64,000 nt of DNA from Paenibacillus polygoni (GCF_030263935.1 NZ_CP127162.1:2923501-2987500), one strand, 5' to 3'. Shown: positions 8,622 through 17,872, counted from the first letter of the stretch. Notes: generated by a model from the sequence alone, not told the origin. Numbers and translations: made by a program.

Positions 8622-8936
8622 ATGAAATTAAGAAAGTTGCTTAAGCCCAGTTACATTCTTTGTATGATTTTATTTTACATCACAGCCGTCTTTGGCGGTA
8701 TTTTTACTGTGATCGATCACGTCTTTCATCTGTGGTTCCCAGATCATCCGATTACTTTGTTTTTAGGACCGTTTGAACCTGTGTTCTCTTATGTAAATCT
8801 TTACTTTTATGAGCATCCCGAACTTTATAGCAACACCTCTTTTCTTACCCTATCTTTTCTTAGCAGTATTTCTTTAATGATTGTTCTTTTCCTTCGATGG
8901 CAAGAATCGCTTTGTTCAAAGCAAAGGCAAAGATAA
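8622..8936 (+). CDS. Small hypothetical membrane protein
   Basis: 104 aa from ATG 8622, which has AAAAGGAG seven bases upstream; the frame is open further up but without a site. Predicted two or three membrane segments (ILCMILFYITAVFGGIFTVI near the N-terminus; a C-terminal LTLSFLSSISLMIVLFL). I do not recognise the family. It is convergent with and overlaps the 3' end of the minus-strand membrane ORF at 8860-9153 by 77 bases, which is unusual; one of the two may be truncated. Confidence 0.45.
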   Translation: MKLRKLLKPSYILCMILFYITAVFGGIFTVIDHVFHLWFPDHPITLFLGPFEPVFSYVNLYFYEHPELYSNTSFLTLSFLSSISLMIVLFLRWQESLCSKQRQR

Positions 8937-9153
8937 AGAATCCGACCGCACTAAAAAGACCATCGAAATAAGGAAAATCTTCTAGTACAAGATCGGCATT
9001 TACAATCTCGAGCTGTTGTATTGCTTGCTTAAGAAGATAACTGTCTATATTAGAGTATATAGTTACTAGAATCAGAGTCGCTATCCCAAGTTTATAAAGG
9101 ATGGATACATTCACTTTTTTAAAAAGCCCTTTTTTATCAATATTCTTTATCAA
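8860..9153 (-). CDS. Small membrane protein, possibly an N-truncated DUF2975-like fragment
   Basis: 97 aa, with the segments YKLGIATLILVTIYSNI and LFSAVGFFIFAFAL as membrane helices. The frame stays open upstream to a TGA just before W-A-L-L-F-L-W-Y-I-S-R-L, a further hydrophobic stretch with no start codon. The arrangement membrane helix, then R-L-I-K-N-I-D-K-K, then another helix recalls DUF2975 proteins, whose first helix would be missing here. No ribosome binding site is visible at the TTG used. Either a remnant or a small hypothetical protein. Confidence 0.35.
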   Translation of the reverse strand: MIKNIDKKGLFKKVNVSILYKLGIATLILVTIYSNIDSYLLKQAIQQLEIVNADLVLEDFPYFDGLFSAVGFFIFAFALNKAILAIEGKEQSLKKYC

Positions 9154-9252
9154 TCTGCTGATATACCAAAGAAAAAGGAGTGCCCATCATAGGACGATTT
9201 AATTAGTTCAATTTCATTACATAATAAAGATTCCAGAAATAACTTGCTTCTA

Positions 9253-9300
9253 GAAGAAGAAAAAGTGAAATCGAAAGTACGATTTCACTTTTTCTTCTTC
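9253..9300. terminator. 21-bp perfect hairpin, bidirectional terminator
   Basis: Bases 9253-9273 are the exact reverse complement of 9280-9300 with a six-base loop. The arms are A/T-rich at the outer ends, giving U-rich tails on both strands. It follows the FtsW-like gene that ends at 9371. Confidence 0.75.
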
Positions 9301-9370
9301 TATTTGTTTATATGCGAGAATGATTCTATCACTTTCGAAACGAAAGGTAAATCAGCGACTCCCAAATATT

Positions 9371-10702
9371 TTATGATTTAGATGAAGAAAGATGGCTAGA
9401 AGCAAATTCAGCCGTAGGAATGATATTTTTTCTGCGATAGATAGATAGAACTAGTCCAATAGCTGATAAGTCAAGCCACTGATTCGTTCCTCCATAGCCG
9501 ATGAAGGGTAATTCCATGCCTACAAACGGCAGAAATCCAAATGACATAAGTATAGGCCATGCAAATCTTATCGTAAAAAAGAACAACACGACAAAAATAA
9601 GTTGCCTGCCGTATGATTCTTTGACTTTGGATAGTAACTGTACTAAATATCCAAGGAACAATCCGATTAGAATAATGGTGATGAAGCCAAAAATCCAGCC
9701 AAAACAATAGATCAGATAAGGAAATAAAGAATCACTTTGAACATAACCAAGTCCAGGATTACTGGAAGCAAATCCTTGTCCAAACCATCCTGCCGATCGG
9801 ATTGCCTCCATTGATTTCATCTGAAGATAGGCATTATCCTCTATCGGTTGCAGAAATTGCATGAATCTTTCCTTGATTGTATTGAAATGAGGCATTGTAA
9901 AATACAACAAAGCTACAGTAGGAATCATGGTAACGATGGCAAACTGTTTTACATTTCTTTTGGTGAGCCACATCAACATCATATACAAAGTCATGTACAT
10001 TATACCGCCGTAAAGTACAGAATTGCCTATATAAGTGAGAATTAATAGAGGGATGACTCCTCGATAAAAAGTGTGCAGGATGGTATGGATCCAGTTCATT
10101 TCTTTTATCGGCTTCATTCCCGCAAGTGCCAACAAGAGCAATATAACAGAGCTGTATAACATATTTATAGAGAAAGGACCTAGTATCACATAACCCTTAA
10201 CACCATTAATCATAGGACTATTCATTAAGATAAATGCGTTCATAAATAATAGAAGGAAAAAAACTTGGTCTGAATATTTCTTCAGCTTCTGATAATCAAA
10301 GAAATAAAAACAAACAAGCAATATGATTCCAATGCCCATTTGCAGTGTCTTTCTAGCCGTCAAATCAGGAATAGGAGATGAACCCGATACGTCAATACTG
10401 ACTGCTCCAATAACTCCAATTAATGATATGATCGCAACAATAAGGGCAATCCTCCAATTGAGCACTGGTTTATGGGTTTCATTCATGCTTTTCCCAATCA
10501 CATCGGGAGATCCCATTTCTTCGATAGCCTTATGTATCGCAGTTTCTTTCGAACTGCCTCGGAGCTGCAATTCCTCTATCCGATCCTCGATATGATTCGT
10601 AAGTTCCTCTCGGATTTCAGGGTGCATCTTTTTGACCTTAATATGGCGGCATACTTGATCCAAAAATTGCTGGACCACTTCATTCTCTTCACTGTTCTGC
10701 AC
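9371..10702 (-). CDS. FtsW/RodA/SpoVE-family protein with N-terminal HAAS prefix
   Basis: 443 aa. Residues 1-80 form a soluble helical prefix (QQFLDQVCRHIKVKKMHPEIREELTNHIEDRI...KAIEEMGSPDVIGKSM) typical of the HAAS/permease-prefix domain linked with PadR regulators. About ten membrane segments follow, with SEDS-family features such as a C-terminal LPFIGYGGTNQWLDLSAIGLVLSI block. SEDS proteins polymerise peptidoglycan glycan strands or act in division and sporulation. Start GTG 10702 has GAGG five bases upstream and lies one base after the padR stop, so the pair is one operon. The HAAS prefix suggests PadR-linked control rather than a housekeeping FtsW. A second, prefix-free paralogue lies at 20850. 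Confidence 0.82.
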   Translation of the reverse strand: MQNSEENEVVQQFLDQVCRHIKVKKMHPEIREELTNHIEDRIEELQLRGSSKETAIHKAIEEMGSPDVIGKSMNETHKPVLNWRIALIVAIISLIGVIGAVSIDVSGSSPIPDLTARKTLQMGIGIILLVCFYFFDYQKLKKYSDQVFFLLLFMNAFILMNSPMINGVKGYVILGPFSINMLYSSVILLLLALAGMKPIKEMNWIHTILHTFYRGVIPLLILTYIGNSVLYGGIMYMTLYMMLMWLTKRNVKQFAIVTMIPTVALLYFTMPHFNTIKERFMQFLQPIEDNAYLQMKSMEAIRSAGWFGQGFASSNPGLGYVQSDSLFPYLIYCFGWIFGFITIILIGLFLGYLVQLLSKVKESYGRQLIFVVLFFFTIRFAWPILMSFGFLPFVGMELPFIGYGGTNQWLDLSAIGLVLSIYRRKNIIPTAEFASSHLSSSKS

Positions 10703-10703
10703 G

Positions 10704-11033
10704 TTATCCTCTCTCCCCTATTACAGTATCGACTGCTGTACGAAACTGAATCCATTCTTTCTTCTTTTCCTGAAGTTTTCTCTTTCCCTCATCTGTAATC
10801 TGATAGTATTTTCGTTTACGCCCATCCTGCTGACTCCAGTAAGCGTTAAGCAGACCTTCTGACTCGAGTGTGTGGAGAATAGGGTATAGAGTCCCTTCTT
10901 TCATGACAAACACCTGATCCGACTTGTTTTCAATTTCTTTGATCAACTCATATCCATACATTTCTCGTTCATTTAGCACAGTGAGCAGCAGAATTACTGT
11001 ACTCCCCTTAAGGAGCTCCTTATTTACAGACAT
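10704..11033 (-). CDS. PadR-family transcriptional regulator
   Basis: 109 aa winged-helix repressor: LLKGSTVILLLTVLNEREMYGYELIKEIE, then EGTLYPILHTLESEGLLNAYW and RKRKYYQITDEGKRKL are the classic PadR helix-turn-helix and wing. ATG 11033 has AAAAGGGG eight bases upstream; the GTG two codons earlier is too close to it. It is directly followed by the HAAS-FtsW gene, its likely regulatory target and partner. Ligand unknown. Confidence 0.9.
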   Translation of the reverse strand: MSVNKELLKGSTVILLLTVLNEREMYGYELIKEIENKSDQVFVMKEGTLYPILHTLESEGLLNAYWSQQDGRKRKYYQITDEGKRKLQEKKKEWIQFRTAVDTVIGERG

Positions 11034-11153
11034 TTTCACATCCCCTTTTCATACCTCGTAAATCTATGTATCGTAAATCTATGTATATAGTACAACTAAT
11101 TTCTACCTTAAACAAGAATAAATTCCTTTTATTTCATATTTTTGAAAATGAAT

Positions 11154-11183
11154 AAAGCGACTGGTATAGTACCGATCGCTTTT
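11154..11183. terminator. Hairpin terminator after the DUF2809 gene
   Basis: AAAGCGA pairs with TCGCTTT around a 15-base loop. It lies below the DUF2809 stop on the minus strand. Confidence 0.5.
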
Positions 11184-11233
11184 CTCGTCGTATGTATGCT
11201 TACATTAATAAATTAATTCTATCTCCATTGTTG

Positions 11234-11602
11234 CTAGTTATACCGGACAATACGGCGTTCTATAATACCGGTTATTACGTAAGATACCAGAATTGCAGAA
11301 GTGTAGGCAATGAGATCCAGGACACCGAAAACACCATGTCCTAGAATCAGCTGAAGGAACCTATTTTCACGGAGCTCATTGATCCAAGGAGCATGAACTA
11401 ACTGAGTAAATTCTATGAAATAACAGAATAATAAAGGAATAATGAATTGATATCTACGAGGAACATTCAAAAAAACGAAGGAGAACAAAAAGAAAATGAG
11501 CGCTGCCCATAAAAAATCACCCATAAAGGGTACTTTGGATCGGAGTGATAATCCTAATACAATAATGATTACACAAGTAATTCCCAAGATGATTCTTTTC
11601 AT
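11234..11602 (-). CDS. DUF2809 domain membrane protein
   Basis: 122 aa with four membrane segments. The YQFIIPLLFCYFIEFTQL.HAPWINELR stretch and the LGHGVFGVLDLIAYTSAI end match DUF2809. AAAGGGG lies seven bases before the ATG. Function unknown; it appears as a single-gene unit with terminators on both sides. Confidence 0.75.
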   Translation of the reverse strand: MKRIILGITCVIIIVLGLSLRSKVPFMGDFLWAALIFFLFSFVFLNVPRRYQFIIPLLFCYFIEFTQLVHAPWINELRENRFLQLILGHGVFGVLDLIAYTSAILVSYVITGIIERRIVRYN

Positions 11603-11661
11603 ATGCTTGCCCCTTTCTGTCTATACATAATAACGTAGTACCTCAAGTAAAGTTTTACATT

Positions 11662-11693
11662 AAATAAGAAAAGAATCCTGTCACCAGGATTCT
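11662..11693 (-). terminator. Terminator of the aminotransferase gene
   Basis: AGAATCCTG and CAGGATTCT form a nine-base stem with a four-base loop; the minus strand continues TTTTCTTATTT. Confidence 0.8.
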
Positions 11694-11706
11694 CATGATC
11701 AATCAA

Positions 11707-12936
11707 TTAGCGATAACTGCGAATAAATTCCCCAATTCTTCTTGCCGCTTCCTCCAGCCGCTCTTGTTCTTGCACAAGTGCAATTCGTACATAACCCACG
11801 CCTTCACTGCCAAATGCATCACCAGGTATGACAGCCACGCCGCTGTGAAGTAATAATGCTTTCGCAAATGATCTTGAATCCCATTCCTGAGGTTTCCCTC
11901 GAAATGGCTCTGGAAGCCTTGCCCACAGAAACATCGTTGCACATGGTTTTCTAATATTCCAACCTTCTTTGGCAAGTAAATCTACGAACAAATCACGGCG
12001 GGCTTCATATAGCGGAGCCGGCCCTGTATAATTTTCTCCCTCTGCGATGGCTTGTTCCAAGGCTGTGACCGCGGCTTGCTGAATCGGTTCAAATACACCA
12101 TAATCGATATTTTCCTTGAGGATCCTTAAAGACTGGATCGCTTGTTCATTACCAGCGAGAAAAGCAATCCGGCAGCCTGCCATTTGGAAACTTTTCGAGA
12201 ATGAATGGAATTCCACCGCGGTTTCAATTGCACCCGGTATACTTAAAATACTCATCGGGCGATAACCATCAAAGCCCATTTCAGAGTAGGCCATATCATG
12301 TACAATGAGTACGTTCCACTTGCTCGCTTTCGCGATTAATTTTTCGAAATACTCCTGCGACGCAGCAGATGCAATCGGGTTTCCCGGAAAACTCAGTAAA
12401 ATAAAAACAGCTTCTGCCCAAATCTCATCAGGTATCGCATCTAGGTCCGGCATAAACTGATTGTCTTCCTTAAGCGGAATTTCATAAGCTCGAACTCCCG
12501 CAATAGCAAGTGATCCAGAATAAATGGGATACCCTGGATTTGGGACCATCGCTAAGTCCCCTAGATTACAGATGGCCTGAGCCAGATGTGCTAGACCATC
12601 TTGTGAGCCCATCAGAGATATGATTTCGGTCTGCGAATGGAGATCGACTTGAAATCGGTGATTCATCCACTTTGCCACCGTAGTAAGGAAGATTTCACTT
12701 CCACTTGATTTGGGGTACGCATAGCTTCCCTCTTTCAATACTTCCCTGCTTAGGGTCTCACGTATATAAGATGATGGTCCCTGATCTGGGCTGCCTATTC
12801 CAAGATCAATCAAATCTTTTCCATTTGCTTTCGCTTCTTCTTTCCAGCTTGCCACTTCTGCAAAAATGGATGAGCCTAAATGATCTAATTTGGCAGCACG
12901 CCAAGACCCTTTTGTATTCTCTGTATGTATTGTCAT
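11707..12936 (-). CDS. Class I/II aminotransferase (DapL/AspC-like)
   Basis: 409 aa PLP-dependent fold-type I enzyme. Seen: IDLGIGSPDQGP (44-54), SYAYPKSSG (71-79), NPGYPIYSG (133-141), SFPGNPIAS (182-190), DMAY (214-217) and SFSKSFQMAGCR with the PLP lysine near residue 248. The sequence resembles the family usually named LL-diaminopimelate or aspartate aminotransferase; the true amino donor cannot be told from sequence. AAAGGTGG precedes the ATG. Probably a single-gene unit. Confidence 0.85.
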   Translation of the reverse strand: MTIHTENTKGSWRAAKLDHLGSSIFAEVASWKEEAKANGKDLIDLGIGSPDQGPSSYIRETLSREVLKEGSYAYPKSSGSEIFLTTVAKWMNHRFQVDLHSQTEIISLMGSQDGLAHLAQAICNLGDLAMVPNPGYPIYSGSLAIAGVRAYEIPLKEDNQFMPDLDAIPDEIWAEAVFILLSFPGNPIASAASQEYFEKLIAKASKWNVLIVHDMAYSEMGFDGYRPMSILSIPGAIETAVEFHSFSKSFQMAGCRIAFLAGNEQAIQSLRILKENIDYGVFEPIQQAAVTALEQAIAEGENYTGPAPLYEARRDLFVDLLAKEGWNIRKPCATMFLWARLPEPFRGKPQEWDSRSFAKALLLHSGVAVIPGDAFGSEGVGYVRIALVQEQERLEEAARRIGEFIRSYR

Positions 12937-12993
12937 GATGAGTCCACCTTTATTTTCTTTTTTATTACGAACCCTGCTTCTTTATTCTAAGCT

Positions 12994-14154
12994 CTACTCC
13001 CAGAAGATCTGATGATTCCCGCGCAGTCTAGCAAGACCTTCCACATAGAAATAATCACCGTAGATTAATGAAACGTCTACATTTTGTTTTTCGGGATAAT
13101 GGCTCGTACCGTGCATAATCAAACCTTCTTCTTCGGAATGATCAATTGTTCCATAGTTTTTATAGAGGGACTCTAGAATTCGCTCTCCTGCCTGCCGGTA
13201 AACAGCTCTTTCCCACTCCGGAACAAGTGTGGAGAGTAGTATAAGTCCGCTAGCTGCACATGCTCCAGCAGAAGAATCTTTGATGTGTCTAGTATCCTCC
13301 GGCGCTCGGAAATCCCAAGCAGGTACGAGATCATCAGGCAGTTGTGATAAAAAGAAATGCGCCGTTTGTTTGGATGCATGTAAATACGCCTCATTACCGG
13401 TGTGATGATAGGCAAGCGCTAGACCGTACAAAGCCCATGCGTTTCCTCTTGACCACGCTGAATCTGGTGCATATCCTTGACCCCCGAGATATTCTGCCGC
13501 TTCTCCTGTATCTGGATCAAACCGAACGATATGACGTACCGACCCATCAGGCCGAATAAAATGTGATAGAACCGTATTCATATGTGCATTCGCTACATGA
13601 GCGTACCTTGGATCCCCACTCTCCCTAGAAGCCCAGTAGAGTAGAGGTACATTCATCGCACAATCGATAATTGCAAGTCCAGAGTTGTTTTCTCCCGGTC
13701 TCCATGGATTCCACGCTCTTATGTAATTTCCTTTAAGATTAAATCTCCCCATCAAGTAATTAGCCGCTTTATAAGCTCTGCGCCGCGATTCTTCACCGCC
13801 TTGCAGTTTATAATTTGCTAGACTTGTAAGTGTCCATATAAATCCAATGTCATGGTCCAGCCGCTCATAGCCATCAAGTACCTTGTCCAGATGATTTTCA
13901 CATTGTTCTGCAATATCCCGAAACTGCTGTTCTCCGCTGCCTTCATAGAGGATCCATAACAGACCAGGCCAAAAACCAGCAGTCCACCATGCAGGTTCTT
14001 CTAACACGTATACCCCTTGATGACTAGCATGTGGAAAACTCGCACCGATTCGCTCCGAGGTGATGAGTACTTTCTTAACCGCTTGTTGAAAAGCCTGATC
14101 CTTCCAACACGTAACCTGCTCAGAAATATGCTGATCTTTGGGCTCAAGGGACAA
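12994..14154 (-). CDS. Glycoside hydrolase family 88, unsaturated glucuronyl hydrolase
   Basis: 386 aa, (alpha/alpha)6 barrel. Releases the unsaturated uronate from oligosaccharides left by polysaccharide lyases. Seen: EPAWWTAGFWPGLLW (53-67), the catalytic-type DHDIGF (100-105), and a second acid in AIIDCAMNVPLLYW (161-174), matching the two essential Asp residues of the family; SRGNAWALYGLA near residue 235. The start is TTG 14154 with AAGGAG ten bases upstream. No signal peptide, so it acts inside the cell on imported oligosaccharides. No transporter or lyase is adjacent. Confidence 0.9.
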   Translation of the reverse strand: MSLEPKDQHISEQVTCWKDQAFQQAVKKVLITSERIGASFPHASHQGVYVLEEPAWWTAGFWPGLLWILYEGSGEQQFRDIAEQCENHLDKVLDGYERLDHDIGFIWTLTSLANYKLQGGEESRRRAYKAANYLMGRFNLKGNYIRAWNPWRPGENNSGLAIIDCAMNVPLLYWASRESGDPRYAHVANAHMNTVLSHFIRPDGSVRHIVRFDPDTGEAAEYLGGQGYAPDSAWSRGNAWALYGLALAYHHTGNEAYLHASKQTAHFFLSQLPDDLVPAWDFRAPEDTRHIKDSSAGACAASGLILLSTLVPEWERAVYRQAGERILESLYKNYGTIDHSEEEGLIMHGTSHYPEKQNVDVSLIYGDYFYVEGLARLRGNHQIFWE

Positions 14155-14445
14155 GTATGATCCACTCCTTCAATTTTAAATTGTGGTTCACAAGGTAAAT
14201 ATTGTATCACCCCAAATTCTACCATGGATTATTGAAAAATACCGACACGATTTGCCGGTATTCAAATCTTTTTATGCTTTTCAAATGAAACACGGGTTAG
14301 ATCTACAACGTGTCAGCGATTTGTTTTATCGTAGATGAATTACTTAGGAATAATCACCTGTTCTCTCTCATTTATGATAAACGTGCAATCGCAAGATTTG
14401 GTTTACGCATAAGATAGATTAGAAACAAAAGAGGGGGTGAACTAC

Positions 14446-14562
14446 ATGAGTGAAGTATATGGAAACAACGAAGGATACGGAAACAACAAATCTAGCGTTG
14501 CAGCGATTCTCGTTCTGTTCATTTTGCTCGTTATCATCGCTAAAGCTTTTAAAAGTTACTAA
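14446..14562 (+). CDS. YjcZ-like small sporulation membrane protein
   Basis: 38 aa: MSEVYGNNEGYGNNKSS followed by one hydrophobic helix (VAAILVLFILLVIIAKAF) and KSY. The Gly/Tyr/Asn-rich head plus a VLFILLVII tail is the pattern of the YjcZ/YhfX-type small spore proteins of Bacillales. GAGGGGG lies eight to ten bases before the ATG. The gene stands alone between divergent and convergent neighbours. Confidence 0.75.
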   Translation: MSEVYGNNEGYGNNKSSVAAILVLFILLVIIAKAFKSY

Positions 14563-14601
14563 TTGATGCCCGAAACAGATGAATTCATGTAACAAATAAA
14601 A

Positions 14602-14658
14602 GCAAAAAAACGCAAGGAGCTTACGATCAGATGCAAGTCATCTTTATCGTAAGCTCCT
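14602..14658 (-). terminator. Terminator between yjcZ-like gene and DUF421
   Basis: AGGAGCTTACGAT pairs with ATCGTAAGCTCCT (13 bp). The minus strand continues with a seven-T run, so it ends the DUF421 transcript; it may also serve the short plus-strand gene. Confidence 0.8.
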
Positions 14659-14671
14659 ATTTATCATGTAC

Positions 14672-15388
14672 CTATAATGAAATTTCGTTATTATTCTCCT
14701 TGCTACTCTGATAAGTATTTATGACCTGAACTTCTCCATCCTCTGTCCATTCCGCATATAATACAGAACCCAACGTATGGTAACCTTGCTTAGCTAGTTC
14801 TGTAAGCAGCCATGTTTCGTCCCGCTGAATTGCGGCTAGCGCTTCTCTGTTTGGCTTACTATTTTCAATAAGAGTACGAGGAAGTTGAACAGGTTTCGTA
14901 TCCAGCCCCAGGTCCTTTCGGCTGGGCTGATCGGAATCCGACTTCTTCAAAATGCTTAACGAACCGTTTGTTTCATACAAGGCATAAGCAACCTCACTTA
15001 ATGAGAATACATTTTGCTGTCTCATCATCATTTTTAATTCTTCAAATTCCACTTTATTCCGCTTCATGGCTTCCATATTAATCTCACCATTCTTAATTAA
15101 CAAGTCGGGATTTCCTTCAAACTTTTTACGCAAAGATTTACTATATCCCATAATCTTGTCAAATACATAGGATAAGAGCGCCCATATAACTAGAGAGAAG
15201 ATCAGTTTCCATACGGAAACTTCTTCATCATATATGGTATCTCCTACGAGGTCTCCAAATACGAGAGCTGATATAAAATCAAAAGGAGACAACTGAGTAA
15301 TTTCTCTTTTTCCTAATAATCTTGTCGCTGCCCATAATGCTGTAAAAGCAGTAATGAGTTTAATCAAGAGGAGACCATATTCATCCAC
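14672..15388 (-). CDS. DUF421 family membrane protein (YetF-like)
   Basis: About 238 aa. Three N-terminal membrane segments are followed by a soluble domain; LLGKREITQLSPFDFISALVFGDLVG and FEGNPDLLIKNGEINMEAMKRNKVEFEELKMMMRQQNVFSLSEV are family hallmarks. YetF/YcaP proteins sit in the inner membrane of sporulating and other bacteria, and their biochemical role is unclear. GTG 15388 is favoured (GAGG eight bases upstream); a GTG three codons earlier is possible. Confidence 0.85.
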   Translation of the reverse strand: MDEYGLLLIKLITAFTALWAATRLLGKREITQLSPFDFISALVFGDLVGDTIYDEEVSVWKLIFSLVIWALLSYVFDKIMGYSKSLRKKFEGNPDLLIKNGEINMEAMKRNKVEFEELKMMMRQQNVFSLSEVAYALYETNGSLSILKKSDSDQPSRKDLGLDTKPVQLPRTLIENSKPNREALAAIQRDETWLLTELAKQGYHTLGSVLYAEWTEDGEVQVINTYQSSKENNNEISL

Positions 15389-15483
15389 ATTCCACACCTC
15401 ATCTACGAGTTCCTATTTCATCTCTATTACCCATTAACAAGGCAGCGATATCATTAGCCTGCTCCTAAGGATTCATTCCATAA

Positions 15484-15519
15484 CAAAAAGCCGTCTCCTA
15501 TACAAGATAGAAGACGACT
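15484..15519 (-). terminator. Terminator of the secreted stalk protein gene
   Basis: AGTCGTCT pairs with AGACGGCT (one G-U pair) on the minus strand, followed by TTTTTG. It lies 14 bases after the stop codon at 15533. Confidence 0.65.
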
Positions 15520-15532
15520 CTGGTGAACGTAT

Positions 15533-17872
15533 TTATTTCTTAGGCATCTGTGTAAACAGCAAGTTTACAGGAAGATTACTTCCTGGTGCTGCCGTCAGTA
15601 GGATTTCTACTTTTTGCTCATAGTCACCTGTGCGGTAGAGTACGGCTTGCTCATTTGGAGCACTCACTTGGCCTTTAGAATAGATCGCTGTTATATCTCC
15701 ATTAACCATGGCAAAACCAGAATACTTTCCTCCGCGCGGGTTAAAAGAAATTAGTGTATTTGGCGCTACACGGTCAAGTGTGATTTTGTATAATACACCG
15801 AAATTCCCGGAGTTAGAAGCTTCTACACCGAGCATGGGGTCCATACCAGCTAGGTTTGGATCGTCTTGGTTGTCTCCGAGAGCAAGACGCATAGAAGTCG
15901 CCCCTACCGGTTCCGAATAACGAATTACGCGAGTGGAATTCGGATACGTACCTCGGTTATGAACGCCATCACGATCTAGAATAGGAAGTTTCTCCAGTAC
16001 GGTTAACGGATCCAGTTTCTCATCAATCATGATTACATCGTATTGAATTGGATAATCACTGCTCATGTCCGAGAACAATGAGATTACCCCGCCCTGTTTC
16101 ATAACAGACTTGCTTAGTTCCGTCATGACAAGTTTGCTTTCGCCGGGAGCAAGTGTTATGGATGAACGTTTGCTTCCATCTTGCATGGACTCAAAGTAAC
16201 GTTCAACAGATGATTTCCCAGCAGCGGTCGCAATGGGACTTGGTCCTGCAAACCCAAGATTTTCTGTTTTAATCGTTGCTTCTGTGAAGTTCGTATTGGT
16301 TGCAACTACGTACATTTTCACATTCTTACCTGTATTGTTCACATGGTGAATCATGAAGCGTGTGTTACCAGCTGCCGTTTCTTGGTATACAATCCCTTCC
16401 GAGTTCACGGTTTCCGGGCTGTTACTACGAATCAGAGTACTTGGTTCATCGCTAAAAGTATAGGGAACTTTAGTCCAGGATGGAACCGCGGAACCATCAA
16501 ATGCGAATTTTTCGCCGGCTGGCAAGAACAAGCGATTAAATTCATCTTGTGAATATAGTGTCTCACTTGTGATCACTATAGTTTTTTCGAAATAACCTGT
16601 TTGTCCGCTATCGTCAGTTACCGTCAGACTGATGGTTTTAGGACCTGGTGTAAAGAACGCATAAGCATTGTTATTCCAGTCATGTTTTACAATTTTACCA
16701 TCATCTGTACTTTGATCGTTGATCGTAATGAGTTCACCCATTTTGTACTCTTCCTTATCCGTTGTAAACATAGCTACTGGGGGAAGATTAGGCTGTTTAA
16801 CTTCAATGGTTACTGTATAAGGATCGCTCCACGTACCATTTGAATCCTGTACAGAATAGGAAACATCATACTTTCCAGCAGATGCAAACACTTCCTGTTT
16901 TCCTTCCCAGCGTTCGTCAACGATAGACAGCCCTTGCGGTGAAGAAGATTCTGTACTGTATGTAACTACCGTTTGTCCCGCCATAATTTCACCCGGCTGA
17001 ATCGTGAACTTAGCAACAGGTTTGGTAGCCAGATCCATAATGACTTTCTTACCTATATTATCGACTTTATATTTAATGTCCAAGGCTGCTGTAATCGCAG
17101 TCAACGGAACCATAAACGTATTTTTCGTCTGATAGGAAGTACCTTTCATCGTTTTCGTCACGCCATTAACCGTGTATTTGCTGCTGTCTGTCTTAAACCG
17201 CAGTTCATTCGCACCACTGACAATGACGGTTTCCTTCGTCTTTTTATCATAGCTAACTTTATACCCGACACGGTCTACTAGAGCGCGAATCGGAACATAA
17301 GATACTCCCTTTTTCACTTGCATAGGCTGAGGAGCATTGTATGTGACTCCGCCTTGTTCCATTTTTGTACTGTTAAAATAAAGAACCAAATCCGTTGGTG
17401 TAGCAATTTTAACTGCGTTCGTCGCTGGTTTGGTTTCCGCAGACTCTTCGCTTGGTGCCGACTTCACATTCGGTGCGGCTGTTACTTCGCCTGTAATATC
17501 GTCCGTTTGTTCATTCGTCACCGCTGTTTTTTCTGTTGATTTCGTAACTCCTGTTGCGGATTCAGCTGATGCTCCGGGTTTTGTTTCTTCCGTAATCGAT
17601 GTCGCTTTCTCTGTTTTTAAATCCGCTGCTGTTTCTTTTTCATTTGCTGTTTCTGCTGACTCTGTTGCCACTTTGTTTTCCGTTTCTTGTTTCGTTACAC
17701 GTGCTTGTGGTGCGTTTTGACCTTCTTCTGCTGTTTTGTTCACTCCGTAAACTTCCTGAGCAACGACCTGCTGAGCAGCAGAAGTAGCTGTTTCTTGTGC
17801 GCTCACCGGAACTGCTGTTGCCACTTGGGACAAAGCTAGGACGGTCAGCATAGATAATTTCTTCAGTTTCAT
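15533..17872 (-). CDS. Secreted protein with copper-amine-oxidase-type stalk domain and PKD-like repeats
   Basis: 779 aa. Signal peptide 1-25 ending AVPVSA. Residues ~28-150 are a Thr/Glu/Ala low-complexity linker. Residues ~155-290 match the copper amine oxidase N-terminal (stalk) domain: VKKGVSYVPIRALVDRVGYKVSYD and KNTFMVPLTAITAALDIKYKVD. Two PKD-like segments follow (FTIQPGEIMAGQTVVTYST..., MFTTDKEEYKMGELITINDQSTDD). The C-terminal ~345 residues are not recognised. Surface or extracellular protein, typical of Paenibacillus; no S-layer or sortase anchor seen. AAAGGAG precedes the ATG. The name is a domain description; no copper-oxidase activity is implied. Confidence 0.8.
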   Translation of the reverse strand: MKLKKLSMLTVLALSQVATAVPVSAQETATSAAQQVVAQEVYGVNKTAEEGQNAPQARVTKQETENKVATESAETANEKETAADLKTEKATSITEETKPGASAESATGVTKSTEKTAVTNEQTDDITGEVTAAPNVKSAPSEESAETKPATNAVKIATPTDLVLYFNSTKMEQGGVTYNAPQPMQVKKGVSYVPIRALVDRVGYKVSYDKKTKETVIVSGANELRFKTDSSKYTVNGVTKTMKGTSYQTKNTFMVPLTAITAALDIKYKVDNIGKKVIMDLATKPVAKFTIQPGEIMAGQTVVTYSTESSSPQGLSIVDERWEGKQEVFASAGKYDVSYSVQDSNGTWSDPYTVTIEVKQPNLPPVAMFTTDKEEYKMGELITINDQSTDDGKIVKHDWNNNAYAFFTPGPKTISLTVTDDSGQTGYFEKTIVITSETLYSQDEFNRLFLPAGEKFAFDGSAVPSWTKVPYTFSDEPSTLIRSNSPETVNSEGIVYQETAAGNTRFMIHHVNNTGKNVKMYVVATNTNFTEATIKTENLGFAGPSPIATAAGKSSVERYFESMQDGSKRSSITLAPGESKLVMTELSKSVMKQGGVISLFSDMSSDYPIQYDVIMIDEKLDPLTVLEKLPILDRDGVHNRGTYPNSTRVIRYSEPVGATSMRLALGDNQDDPNLAGMDPMLGVEASNSGNFGVLYKITLDRVAPNTLISFNPRGGKYSGFAMVNGDITAIYSKGQVSAPNEQAVLYRTGDYEQKVEILLTAAPGSNLPVNLLFTQMPKK

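Noticed and set aside
17318..17787. Several Ser/Ala/Phe-rich plus-strand open frames
   Set aside because: Antisense of the Thr/Glu/Ala-rich linker of the secreted stalk protein; composition explains the open frames.
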